Translations under genes and position numbers: made by a program
DNA from: Telopea speciosissima
Lineage: Eukaryota; Streptophyta; Magnoliopsida; Proteales; Proteaceae
Assembly (NCBI RefSeq): GCF_018873765.1
Contig: NC_057923.1
Location: 11,730,413-11,794,412, forward strand
DNA: 64,000 nucleotides
Direction: 5' to 3'
In this document: positions 25,801-36,104 of the stretch, piece after piece
How the letters are laid out: each line of letters opens with the position of its first letter
Position numbering within the stretch: position 1 is the stretch's first letter
Notes under the pieces: generated by a model
Database searches by the model: none
The model's input: only the letters and a program-made list of their open reading frames with translations
Told to the model about the DNA's origin: nothing

Positions 25801-27672
25801 TCTTGGTGTTTGCGTTAACAGAGACCATCCGAGCCGGTTATTGATTATCATTCTATCCTACTATACTTTCCCTGGTAAAAGCTCAGGCTATTTCCATATT
25901 TCGCTTCTTTGCTGTCTGTGTGATAAGTTTCTATTTTTTTATCAAAGCATGTTAGGACATTTTATTTGGGTTCTAATTTTTAAACCTGGTGTTAGCTGTT
26001 GCTTGCCTTAGCACTGAGACAGATTTTAACTTTACCAATGTGAATTAGACCAAGAAGAAAGATGTTGAAGGTGAAGAAAGTAACAGAAAGAAACAAATTA
26101 ATTCCATAATGGGCAACATCCATTGCAGACCACTTTTAGAAACTGAAAGCAATGTGTCCATCATTGCTGCTACAGGAAACTCCATCACCATGAGCTCCAA
26201 ATTTCATAATGAACTTCATCTGCTACAGATCCCTTTCGAAATTTGTCACCCCATGCATTAGTGCATGACCCATCAATTTCATTGTTATGTGCCCCTAAAA
26301 CTCCCTTCTATAATCAACTCTCAGCTACAATATTTGGGAGATCAAATAAGCTTGACCAATTATCAGCATCAAGTTTTATTGGTTATATAACTTTAGCGGT
26401 TGATAGACCATGAAAGCATCATCTTAACTTTTGACGATACAGTACATGTAGTTGTTAAAAGATATATAGACATTAACTAGTGTTAAATTTGGGATCAAGC
26501 CATTCTCGCATGTTTATGGAAACTCTTGGATATCTTCACAATTCTGAATGTAGCATTTGGTCCATTCTTAGCCAGTTTTTGTCTGCGAATATTTTCCCCT
26601 CGACACCAAAGTTAGAAAATTTGAATTTGGACATGGATTATACCACCCCCTCCCCCCCCCCCCAAAAAAAAAGGACATGGATGGACAGTTTTTAATATCA
26701 CAAGTCCAATAATTTCACATTAAGACGGAATCGCTTACAACTATATGAAGCAAAAGCATTATAAGATTCTCCTCCCGTTATGATAAAAGCATTTACAAGA
26801 ATTGCCCACTCAGGTGTGCTTAATGAAGGAAACCTCATCAACTACAAGGGGGACCTCTACTTGAACCAGACAGACAACCTCCAAAAGGGTTAGGATATTC
26901 ATCTCCATGGTGAGGGTTCAAACAGCCCCCTTCTTTTTTAATGCACTGATAATGGTCAGTTATATGAGTGCTCTAATGCCCTTATCACTGAGGTTTTTTA
27001 ATATAAATGTTAACTTTGGAAGGGTAAAAACAAACAGATTTAAATCTTCTAGCCAAGAAGAAGTCAAAAAAGTTAATCTACCACAACTGTGATTCATGCC
27101 AAATATCAGAAATTCCCAGAATCAACAGAGACCTAATTGGTTTTGCTTCAAGCAATTAAAAGACGGTAAAATCAAATTTTGCTAATTATAATCCAATCAC
27201 ACCCATAATGTGTTAGGTACTCAAAACTATAGAGCTGAAAAGATTTAAAATCTAAGATAGCAAAGTTACCATAGATTACCTGCTTCCTGCGCCTCCAGTC
27301 TTCGACAGCCTCCTTGGCCATCGTAGCTCCAATCACTATCACAAGAGGTACAACAATGCTACCAGCCCGGTAAGGCGCCAAAGGACTAAAGGAAACACAA
27401 GCTACCACAAGAAAGTATAGGTTTGCAACCCTTCTAAACTGCTCAAACAAAGACTTGGGGATGAAATTAGCTGCCGTATACTTGGTGGTGGATACATAGT
27501 TTCCCCTGTAGTTAAGCTGTAATGCTTCAGGGTTTTCAGGGTCGTTACAGTAGACCACTCTCGAGTAACCTCTCTGCCCTCTCAGGGAATGATCATCCTC
27601 AGTCGAAGAACGGATGCACGAAAACGAGTAGAGTTTGCTAAAGAGTATCCCTCTCCTCCGGCCACCCCGCAT
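13871..27672 (-). CDS. P4-type ATPase, phospholipid-transporting flippase (ALA9-12-like)
   Basis: Eleven exons splice in frame to 1195 residues: 27672-27280, 23748-22391, 22293-22183, 22083-21807, 21345-21257, 21152-21044, 20922-20713, 20585-20460, 17053-16955, 15131-14940, 14494-13871. All junctions are GT..AG. It should flip phospholipids across membranes using ATP, normally with a CDC50/ALIS partner. P4 hallmarks are the N-terminal [21 protein letters not shown] block, DGETNLK (195-201), the PISL membrane motif (372-375), the phosphorylated Asp of DKTGTLT (425), [23 protein letters not shown] and GDGANDVGM (866-874). The C-terminal membrane segments lie in exons 10-11. The N-terminal and [18 protein letters not shown] sequence fits the ALA9-12 group. 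Introns 1 and 8 are about 3.5 kb. The last 45 residues do not show the usual plant C-terminal tail. Confidence 0.96.
16431..16602 (+). mobile_element. Au-type SINE in flippase intron 9
   Basis: Starts GAGGGTGAGCCTTGAAGC, has a tRNA-like B-box region (GTCATGGGTTCAAATC), then GGAAACAGCCTCTCTGCG, GGGTTAAGGCTGCG, CTCCCCAGACC and GCAGTAGCAGGAGCC, ending in a T run. These are the conserved blocks of plant Au SINEs. It is more diverged than the copy at 43132. Confidence 0.85.
19111..19440 (-). pseudogene. Tandemly duplicated RTE-type LINE 3' fragment
   Basis: On the minus strand two adjacent segments of about 170 bp each encode a peptide with the pattern IRGDLT..KLKKS.L.WSGHVR....NAL and then stop. 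This is the WxGHVxRRP tail that ends RTE-clade LINE reverse transcriptases. Only the tail remains, in intron 8 of the flippase gene. Confidence 0.65.
24946..25114. mobile_element. Mutator-type foldback MITE in flippase intron 1
   Basis: Perfect 9-bp direct repeats TTATTTTAT (24937-24945 and 25115-25123) flank a 169-bp element. The left arm starts GGGAAAAAGAACTCTGTCC and the right arm in reverse complement starts GGGAAGGAGTTTTCTGTCC. The arms keep pairing through GTGTGGC, CCAGCACTCCCATG and TATCTCTCTCCTCC, so the whole element can form a hairpin. It is non-coding. Confidence 0.85.
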
Positions 27673-27685
27673 TTTCTGCTCCCCA

Positions 27686-28344
27686 CTGATAAGAAATGGT
27701 GCTTAATTCCTTGTTCTGCTAATGGAGAAGAACCATCAATCTCCTCTCAAATTTCCATTGCCATGTCTCCTCCATTTCAGAATATGATCCGTAGAAAATT
27801 AAGAGGATTGGAAAGGGATGTCAGGCGGACAAAAAGTACGCTAGATGAAACACCCGTTTGAACATCAATTGTTGACAAAAACGCCAATTCCCTAAACAAC
27901 TAAGAGAAACTAAAGTATTCACTTTCATGAAGAGATCATTGAGGCCTTTAAAAAAGAAACAACAGTACAAGAAGAATAAGCAACAGTTTCGAACAGAATT
28001 TGATGACAAAGATGCCAATTCCCTAAACAACTAAGAGAACCTTAAGTATTCACTTTCCTGAACAGATCTTTGAGATCTATAAAAAAGAAACAAAACTCAA
28101 CAGCTTCATACACATAAGCGGGAATTCTTGAGTTACCAGACCATAATATTTGTACAAAAGAAACTGAGCTGACCACCTATAATACCAAGCTCAGACGATG
28201 AATTAGCGAGAGATTCTCTGAACATGGAGAGAACATAACCGAATTGCAGAGAATTGAACAAAAAAGAATCCAATAGAGCGAGTGGATTAATTCGAAAGTT
28301 GAACAAAACCCTAGAAAACGGAGATTCTAAAGATGATTCCTTAC
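27686..28344 (-). other. Probable 5' UTR intron of the flippase gene
   Basis: On the minus strand a donor-like CAA|GTAAGG lies at 28345/28344 and an acceptor-like TTATCAG at 27686, 13 bp before the start codon at 27672. A leader intron would place the transcription start near 28350-28500. Inside are two tandem copies of about 120 bp (about 27862-27985 and 27993-28110, sharing GCCAATTCCCTAAACAACT). The intron is inferred from splice consensus only. Confidence 0.45.
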
Positions 28345-28449
28345 TTGAGGTTTAAGTTGAAGAGATTTGTTCCTTCCTCAGTCAGCTCAAACACGGTATT
28401 ACAGACACTGAGAGCAAATCCATCCATTTGTACATTGTAAAAGATTGAA

Positions 28450-29590
28450 AACAAAACATGGTTTCTAGTTTTCTGCGTTAGCGATTTTGAAGCGTCGCAT
28501 TATTATCGCTTCTGTAAGTGAGACGAGGTTGGTTACCGTTCAACTGCCCCAAGTGCCAAGACGCCATGGTTTTCCTTTTCTCATACCTTCTTTTCGTTTA
28601 TCGTATTCAATGCTTTACGAAGAAAGGAAATACAGACTTACAGAGTACGAACAGGGATTCTATTTTACTTCTGAGATACAAAGAACCATTGGTGCTTTTT
28701 ATATGTCCACCGTAAGATTAGAATCTCCCTAATCATGTAAATTCCGATTGGTACACCTAGATACTCATCCAACTGTAAATTAGCTCGATAGAGCCATAGA
28801 GGTGCTTCCTTTCGTTATAGGGAAATTACATGTTTCCTGAATTAATTATAAATTTCTCCAGGTAAGTTTTTCTTGAAATACAGAAGTCAAGAACTAACGT
28901 TTCCAACACTCGCAGACACGTGTCAACTTCCTCGTCATCAATCTTCATCTTTAAGGAGTCTGAGTTCTGAACAGTGAAGTTACCGTACGGAAGTACCTCT
29001 GTACATGCGTTATGATCTTTGATGTGGTGGGTTGTCTACTTGTCTACTTGTCCTAACTCCTAACATGTCAGAATGAAAGACAATAATGATTTATAACCAT
29101 TAGATTGAAATCTTTTTGTGTGATAGGATCTAAGAGCGTGCGAGCGTAAACCCCGCCATAGAGATGCAGAATCAATTCTCAATCATGGAAACATGGCGGT
29201 CGGTGCAACCACCGGGGACAAAGGAAGGAGACTACTCCCCCAGTGCTTATCACAAGTCAATGAGTCAAGCCATGATTGGAATTTCATGGAAAACGAAAGC
29301 TTTTGAGGGTTTAAAGATACTCTGTAATCATCGATATAGTATTTATCTTCTACCTGATCCTCTGTTATCCTTCCACGTCCCCACAACAGCTATGTCGTAT
29401 CCAATCAGGGTTTACAAATCTGGATTCGGGCGGATTGTCCCGGCCCATCCCGAATCGGTCAGATGGGTGAGATATGCTCTAATTCTAGTTTTTGGAAAAT
29501 GATCAACCGGGTCAGAAGACTCGGACCATCCAGAATCAAGATCGGGCTCCACTAATTTTCAATTTTTTGAAACCCTAAAAAAAAGCATAT
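28450..29590. other. Intergenic, upstream of the flippase gene
   Basis: No gene seen. The part near 28450-28800 is the likely promoter region of the flippase gene; I could not pick a convincing TATA box. Short frames here have no recognisable domain. Confidence 0.35.
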
Positions 29591-29700
29591 CCAGTGCTCA
29601 AGGTTCCCACCATTGCAAGGTTTGAGGAGGGTCATAAATTACACAATCTTACCCATGCTTTTGTAGATAAGCTTTTTCCAAACTCGAACCCATGACCCTT
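29591..29700 (-). mobile_element. Truncated Au-type SINE, antisense
   Basis: The reverse complement of the Au SINE body is recognisable in order: AAGGTTCCCACCATTGC, GAGGAGGGTCATAA, TCTTACCCATGC and AACTCGAACCCATGACC. The 5' head of the SINE is missing on the right side. Confidence 0.7.
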
Positions 29701-30398
29701 TTTTAACCCCATGTTTAATCAAATTTAAAATTGTCAAGGGCATAGCGTGTTTACTCATGGTTTTATAAGATAGTATTGGGATTGGTGTCGGTCTACTGGT
29801 ATGATTTGGTCACATCAGGACAAATCTTTTAACTTTAAGGAAAAAAGACATTACTTGATCATGTGGCTCCTACATCAAACACAGGAGTGCACGTAAGTAT
29901 CACCCTACCCTTGAGAATTCAAAAATCCCATAATGTTGATGCTCCCATGCACACTCCCGATGCCCCTACGTGGATACAGGTGCTACACAGCCAGTCATTA
30001 ATCTTTTCCCTAACCCCTAATCCCTAATGTTACTTAGAATTTTATTTTTAAACAAGTTTATCCTCAATTAGAGTGTGATAAGATAATATTGAACACCGCC
30101 AGTGACACGCGCAATCCAATGCCCTTTTTTTCTATACGATGGTTTTGTGTACAAGCGTTAAATTCCCAAATAAGTTGAGGTGTTAGTGGTTTAACAATAA
30201 AGGGAAGAAGTCAAGGGTAAGGTGTAAATGGGTGGGAAGTGGGAAACATGATGAGAAGATTCTCATCATGGTATGCCAAAGATGACACATGAAGAGAAGG
30301 TTCTCAGGTATTTTAGAAAGTTCATAAATAATTTGAGGATTAAGTAAATCTTTTCAAAAAATCAAACTATATATTGAATATAAAATAAATTTTAAACA
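29701..30398. other. Intergenic, no gene seen
   Basis: AT-rich sequence without a recognisable frame or repeat structure up to the T-run that marks the LINE tail. Confidence 0.35.
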
Positions 30399-33240
30399 TT
30401 TTTTTTTTTTGTGAGAATAAAAAGATATATTACCTAAAGAAAATATTACATCTAAAAACCTATATGAGTTTGTCCGTTTGTACAGTAATGAAAGATAAGA
30501 TTAGAGAAGTTCCGAGTTGCCTCAGCAAAGGTCAAAAAACTTTCAACGAGATTTCAAGGGATTGGGTGTGTGTGAGGGTTTCGTAGGAGATTGTAGGGCT
30601 CCTTGTTGGATATCCACACATGCTGTATAGAGATTCGTTCAGCCTTTGCTCTTTCCCATCCCTATAGCAATCCTGGATGTTCAACTTCACGCAAATCCTG
30701 TGTTAGAGTATGACCTGTAACTAATAGAAAATCGTGGCCATGAAGCAAAAGCTTAAAGGTTTACTGGGCTAACTTAAGAGCGAGTTCAAAAATTCCTGCA
30801 ACCAATAAACCATGTGATTTCAAAAGAGGGTTAGTAGGCATATGCAACCATAAAGGATCGATATTACATTGCAATTGCTCCATTATGGTAGAAGACTTGG
30901 TAGGGGGTCTGATATTCATATCATCAGCCCACTTAAGAACATTGTTAATGATAAGGAGAGGATTGGCTCACAAGCCACGCATACTGCCTTTGTTTCTTAC
31001 ATCCCAAATGAAATAACAAGTAATAATAAAAATAGACAAAATCCAAATAAAAGATTATTTATTAGGAGCAAAGTTGTTAAAAGCAGAGGCACGCATATGC
31101 ATGATAGATGGGGCTGAAAGATGCTTAGTTCTCAATCCCAGAGGACCACAAACCCAAACACTCTTAATCCATTCACATGATATGAAAAGATGCCAGATGG
31201 ATTCATCGTTAGTTCCACAGAAAACACATGTAGGGTCGATTGGCATCCATTTGGAAATAGAGGTTCTAACAGAAAGTCCTGCATTTAAGACACGTCAAAA
31301 GAAAAATTTAAAACGAGGGTGGATATTAAGATGCCTAAAAAACTTCCACCATTTAGGGAAAAGTTGGTTGCAAGATGGTGGTTGGCTGAGGTATGCAGCT
31401 GCCTTCTTGGTGGAAAACAGACCATTCGTTGATAGTGAACATCTCCATACATCCTCAGCAAAAGAAATATGAATACGCATAATGTTACGAACAATAGTAG
31501 GGGAGAAGACTGAAAGTAACTTAGTTCGATTCCATTGCAAATTTGTCATAAAATCAAAGACAGCAGTTTGTGTAAACATAGTTGTACAAATTGGGGAGAG
31601 TAAATACCTGATAGAGAAGGAATCCAGGGGTCGTGCAAGCATGAAGTTGAGGATCCATTCCCAATAACCCTTTGAACCATATTTTTGAGTGTGGGAAGGG
31701 TCTTCACTATACTATTCCAAGTTCAAGATCCTCTCTTTGATAGAGTTTTTGGGTCAAAAATAGAAGATCTAGGAAAATACTTGGCTTTGAGAACCTTAGC
31801 CCAAATACTCGAGGGTTGAGAGAGTAATTTCCACCCAAGCTTCAAAATAAGGGCCGGGTTTTGAATAGTGGAAATTTTCGGATTCCTAAACCACCATCCT
31901 TTAGGGGTTTACATATTGTATCTCAACCAATCAGGTGGCCCTTTTTATGACTAAGATGGTCATTATTCCAAAAGTGGAGGTAAATGGAGTCTAGTTGTTT
32001 GCAAATCTTTTGTGGGAAGAGGAAGCTAGACATGAGATAGGAAGGGGTCGAAGCCAGAACTGATTGGATAATGATTCTCCTCCCTGTAAATGAGAGGAAA
32101 TTAACTTTCCAGGAGGACAGCTTAGCTCTAACCCTTTCCACAATCATGTTAATATCTTTGCACTTGGATCGAGAATGTATCAGCTTGGTCCCAAGGTAAA
32201 GGGAAGAGGGTGACATTTCCTTCATCTGAAGGATGGAGCACAAATTGGCACAATGAGCATGGTTGACATTCTTACTGAAATAAATTTCACTCTTGTTAAA
32301 GTTAATCTCTTGACCAGTTAGATCAGAGAAGAGTTCAAGAACAGATTTGATTGTAAGAAAATCACCAGTTGTTGCTCTAAAGAAAATAAAGGAGTCATCA
32401 GCAAATAGTAAGTGAGAGATTTCAAGTGCAGACCTGACTACCTGATTCCTTAAAAAAACCAATGTCTCAGGCACCCAATAATCTAGAGAGAACCTCCATA
32501 GTGAGGAGGAAAAGGTAGGGACTTAAAGGACATCCCTGCCGAAGCCCTCTAGAAGGCTTAAGATACCCAACAGAGTTACCAACAATTTTAAAAGAGAAAG
32601 AAACAGTCGATATAAGAGTGGTCATAAGTGAAATCTAGTGTGCATCAAAGCCCAAGAAGGTGAGAAGATTACTTACCATTTGCCATTCAACCCTATCATA
32701 GGCTTTCGACATATCCAACTTAATAGCTGCATAACCAGACCTACCTTTAGTTTTTCTTAAAAATGTGAAAATTTCCTAAGCAATAAGAATGTTATCAGAG
32801 ATTTGGCGCCCAGGAAAAAAGGCAACTTGGAAGGGGGAAATAAAAGAGGAGAGAAGGGGTTTCAGGCGCAACGCAATGATTTTGGCTAGAATTTTATACG
32901 TGACATTGCAAAAGCTTATTGGCCTAAAATCAGCAACAATTGAGGCCTGGTCAGATTTAGGAATCATGCAAAAGAAAGTATGGTTGCACCCAAGAGGAAT
33001 AGAGGTAGTAGAAAAGAACTGATGAACACACATAGAAATGTCCTCCCGAATAAACTCCCAAAAATGGTGGAAAAAGTAAGCCTGAAAGCCATATGGTCCC
33101 GGGGCTTTGAATGCTCCAGTAGAAAAGACAGCCTTTTTTATTTCAGCCAGGTCAGGAATGGAGGCAAGGGAAGAGGCATTGATTATTTCAGAGGTTGGGG
33201 GTAAAAGGCATTGTACAATGGAGGAGTCAACTTTTTATCG
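30399..33240 (-). mobile_element. 5'-truncated, decayed L1-type LINE
   Basis: A T-run at 30399-30410 reads as a poly(A) tail on the minus strand. Going 5' to 3' on that strand, ORF2 pieces are seen in the expected order: AFKAPGPYGFQAYFF (about 33100), FRPISFCNVTYKI and FFPGRQISDN (32776-33033), the catalytic FADD (about 32395, in HLLFADDSFIF), the GRRIIIQSVL..PSYLMS thumb region (31923-32474), DVWRCS..G.FSTKKAA (31295-31642), and the zinc-binding CVFCGTNDESIWHLFISC (31055-31246). Frames are broken between blocks. The endonuclease and ORF1 are missing. Confidence 0.92.
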
Positions 33241-34544
33241 TGGATCTGAGCAATTTCAGCCTTTCTCGTGGATTTGAGCAATTTCAACTTTTTATTTTTG
33301 TTTGATAGATAGGATATTTTGGGTTTAGATTAATGAATCGAAATTCCTTTCACTTATGGTGAAAAATAATTCTTCCATTATGAAAGACCTTCCTACATGA
33401 ACCACCTCAAAAAACTCTTCTGACGAACTATTTTACATTGTAATACCAATCATTTCTTCAATTGCAGTCATACGATTATCATTCAATATAACCTCTACGA
33501 GACTCTCCATTGATCAATACTATAAATTTTTAATCCATATAAGTCACGGGGCTGAAACCTTGTGGATAGGTTGACCTACTGTCCACTTCTCACATGTCAA
33601 ATTTATACTCTTTGGTATAGTTTAAATTTATGTTTATCAGACACATAAACATAAATAGATGTGTTTGGTATGATTTATGACCCCTATTTCTCATTAAAAT
33701 AAATCAATATAAGCAGAAATTCATAAACAGCTTAAAAGTTGTTTATGAATTGTCATAATAAACTGTTAGAGTTTGGTTATGCGGGTATCATTAATGAACA
33801 TGAGCAGAATTTCTATTTAAGTGAGAATAAATTGGTAAAATTAACAAAAATTAGAACAAAGCCTATTTTTACATCCCTCTCTCTCCAACCCCCACCCCGC
33901 TCCCACCATAATACATAATATATCTTGACTTGAGAATACCAAACCTATTTTTCATTATATAATCTATTATGTCTAGTAGTAACCAAACGATTATTATTTA
34001 TAGCCCATAACCTATTATCACAATTGATTATCCATAAATATGTTATAAATAAAATATAAACTATGCCATAGAGAGCATTAAAGGCAAATCAAATAGTCAA
34101 ACAAAATTTGAGACTACTAAGAGGGTGCATGAGATTGCAGTAACCATATAATCAGAATTAGATAGATCGAATCAGACCATATGAATCAAAATCAGCCATA
34201 GACGATCTTGATTCCTTCTGATTCAACACAACCAATTCTTGGTCCAAAACCCTAGGTCACTAAGTTTTTCAGACATGAGGACCAATTCCGTAATTTCTTT
34301 TAACCGATTCCAATCCACGTGTTTTGAATCTTTGACTAAAGTAAGTGCATGGACATATATGAAAATGTAAGACATTAAATGAAATATATAGGTAAATTAT
34401 TGAATTTGAGTATGAAATTTGACATGTAACCATATCATTCATCAACATGGCATGATACGCCTGTGCAAAGATTCTCTTGATGGCTAAGCCGCTATGTACC
34501 AAATGATCTTTTATCTAAGTTTATGGTGGAATATCAATACCTCT
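33241..34544. other. Intergenic, no gene seen
   Basis: AT-rich. A short direct repeat (GTGGATYTGAGCAATTTCA) occurs twice at 33239-33290. No recognisable domain. Confidence 0.4.
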
Positions 34545-34553
34545 TTAATTAAA

Positions 34554-36095
34554 GGGATAAGTACGAGTACCCCCCTGTAATGCACCCAATATTCCTCATA
34601 CCCCCCTAAGCTTCTGATAAGTCCACGTACCACCCCTCAATATTCCACGTACCACCCTGCTTTATCCCCCTAATGCCATTTAAGTCCACACCAGGTATTA
34701 AATGCTATAAAATGACCAAACTACCCTTCTATCTTTTCTAAAATTTGAAAAGACCTAATTGCCCTGACCTATTTACTAAAATTTGAAAAGACCAAAATGC
34801 CCTCATCTTTCCCAAATCATCATCTTCTTTTGCATACACACCACCACCACCACCGCCGCCACGCCACCACCACCACCCACCACCGCCACCACCACCACCA
34901 CCACCACCACCCATTACCACCACCCACCATTAACACCATCACCAACCCAACCCCTTCATTCTTCTCGTTCTTCCCCCCCAAACAACTAAGTTCCGGAACC
35001 CCTCAAATCTCTCCACCCCATTTTCCTTTTTTTCTCTTTCTTTTCCAAGTGCAACGCATCTCTCAAAATCTTTCTTTTCCGTCCGTTTAGTTTCTTCAAA
35101 TGGCTTTCGTTTCATCTCTCTTTTAAGAACAAAAACCAGAGAGAGATAGAGAGGGGTGACGAGGGAGAATACATTCACGGAGAGAGCAAGCGAGACCTCT
35201 CTTTATAGCTCTTTCTGGGTTCTGGCGTTCCTTTTTTTTTTTTTGGAAGAACAAAAAAAATGTTTTTTTTTTTTTCCCTTTTGTTTCAGCCACCGACCTG
35301 CGAAGGGCGATTGATAAATCTATCGATCTTCGTAGCCGATCGTTATCCTCCTGTGTTAATCAGGTACTGGTTTCCTTTTTTTGCTGATTTTAGTTTCGAT
35401 AATAAGTTTTCTTAGATTTAATGGGCTATAATTCTGTGGTTTTAGGAGTTCCGAGGAAATTTACGATTTTTTATTCGAAAGTATTTTGACGGTAAATAAG
35501 GACGGCGACACTCGTTTAGAGTTTTCTCAACGGTAATGGTCTCTTCCTTTTTTTTTCGAGAGAAAAAAATCATGTGGTTCATTCGGTGTTTGCTTCTCTT
35601 GTATTTGTTGTCATCCATTTGTCATGAAATGTTGCGTTTTGATATGATTCTCCCATCAATGAGCGGTCTTGTTGGTCATTGACTCTTTGTAAACTTTGGT
35701 TACTTTGTGAATTTTTGCATGTACTTCACATGCTGGGATGAGAGACAGTAAGGTGGGTTTCACGATGGGATGGTGATGGTGTTAATGGTGTGCGGTGGTG
35801 GTAGTGGTGGTGTAAAAGAAAATGATGATTTGGGGAAGATAAGGGCATTTTGGTCTTTTTAAATTTTAGCAAATAGGTCAAGGCAATTAGGTCTTTTCAA
35901 ATTTTAGAAATAATAGAAAAAATGGTAGTTTTGTCATTTTATAGCATTTAATATCTGGTGTGGACTTAAATGGCATTAGGGGGATAAAACAGGGATGGTA
36001 CGTGGAATATTGAAGATTGGTACGTAGACTTATCAGAAGCTTAGGGGGTACGAGGAAAATTGAATGCATTATAAGGAGGTACGCGTACTTATCCC
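34554..36095. mobile_element. Mutator-like element with long TIRs, Pack-MULE candidate
   Basis: A perfect 9-bp direct repeat TTAATTAAA (34545-34553 and 36096-36104) flanks a 1542-bp element whose ends both read GGGATAAGTACG inward. The TIRs run about 34554-34944 and 35771-36095 and stay clearly alignable for more than 300 bp; the left one is longer because of an expanded CCA tract. No transposase is present, so it is non-autonomous. The interior (34945-35770) is compositionally unlike the flanks: a CT-rich leader-like part, an exon-like stretch (about 35289-35364, readable as ATDLRRAIDKSIDLRSRSLS), a GT..AG intron-like gap, and a second exon-like stretch (about 35447-35532). This resembles host gene fragments captured by Pack-MULEs; the source gene is not recognised. 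Confidence 0.88.
34840..34924. repeat. (CCA)n/(CCG)n microsatellite in the left TIR
   Basis: Near-pure CCA trinucleotide tract with CCG interruptions. The right TIR has a much shorter GGT version (about 35793-35812), so this tract expanded after the arms separated. Frames reading Gly, Pro or His runs across it are artefacts. Confidence 0.9.
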
Positions 36096-36104
36096 TTAAT
36101 TAAA

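Noticed and set aside
31074-31667. Plus-strand frames across the LINE
   Set aside because: They are antisense to the zinc-binding region and C-terminal part of the LINE ORF2.
34738-35178. Open frames rich in Gly, His or Pro/Thr
   Set aside because: They arise from the CCA/GGT microsatellite within the transposon TIR and have no start context or domain.
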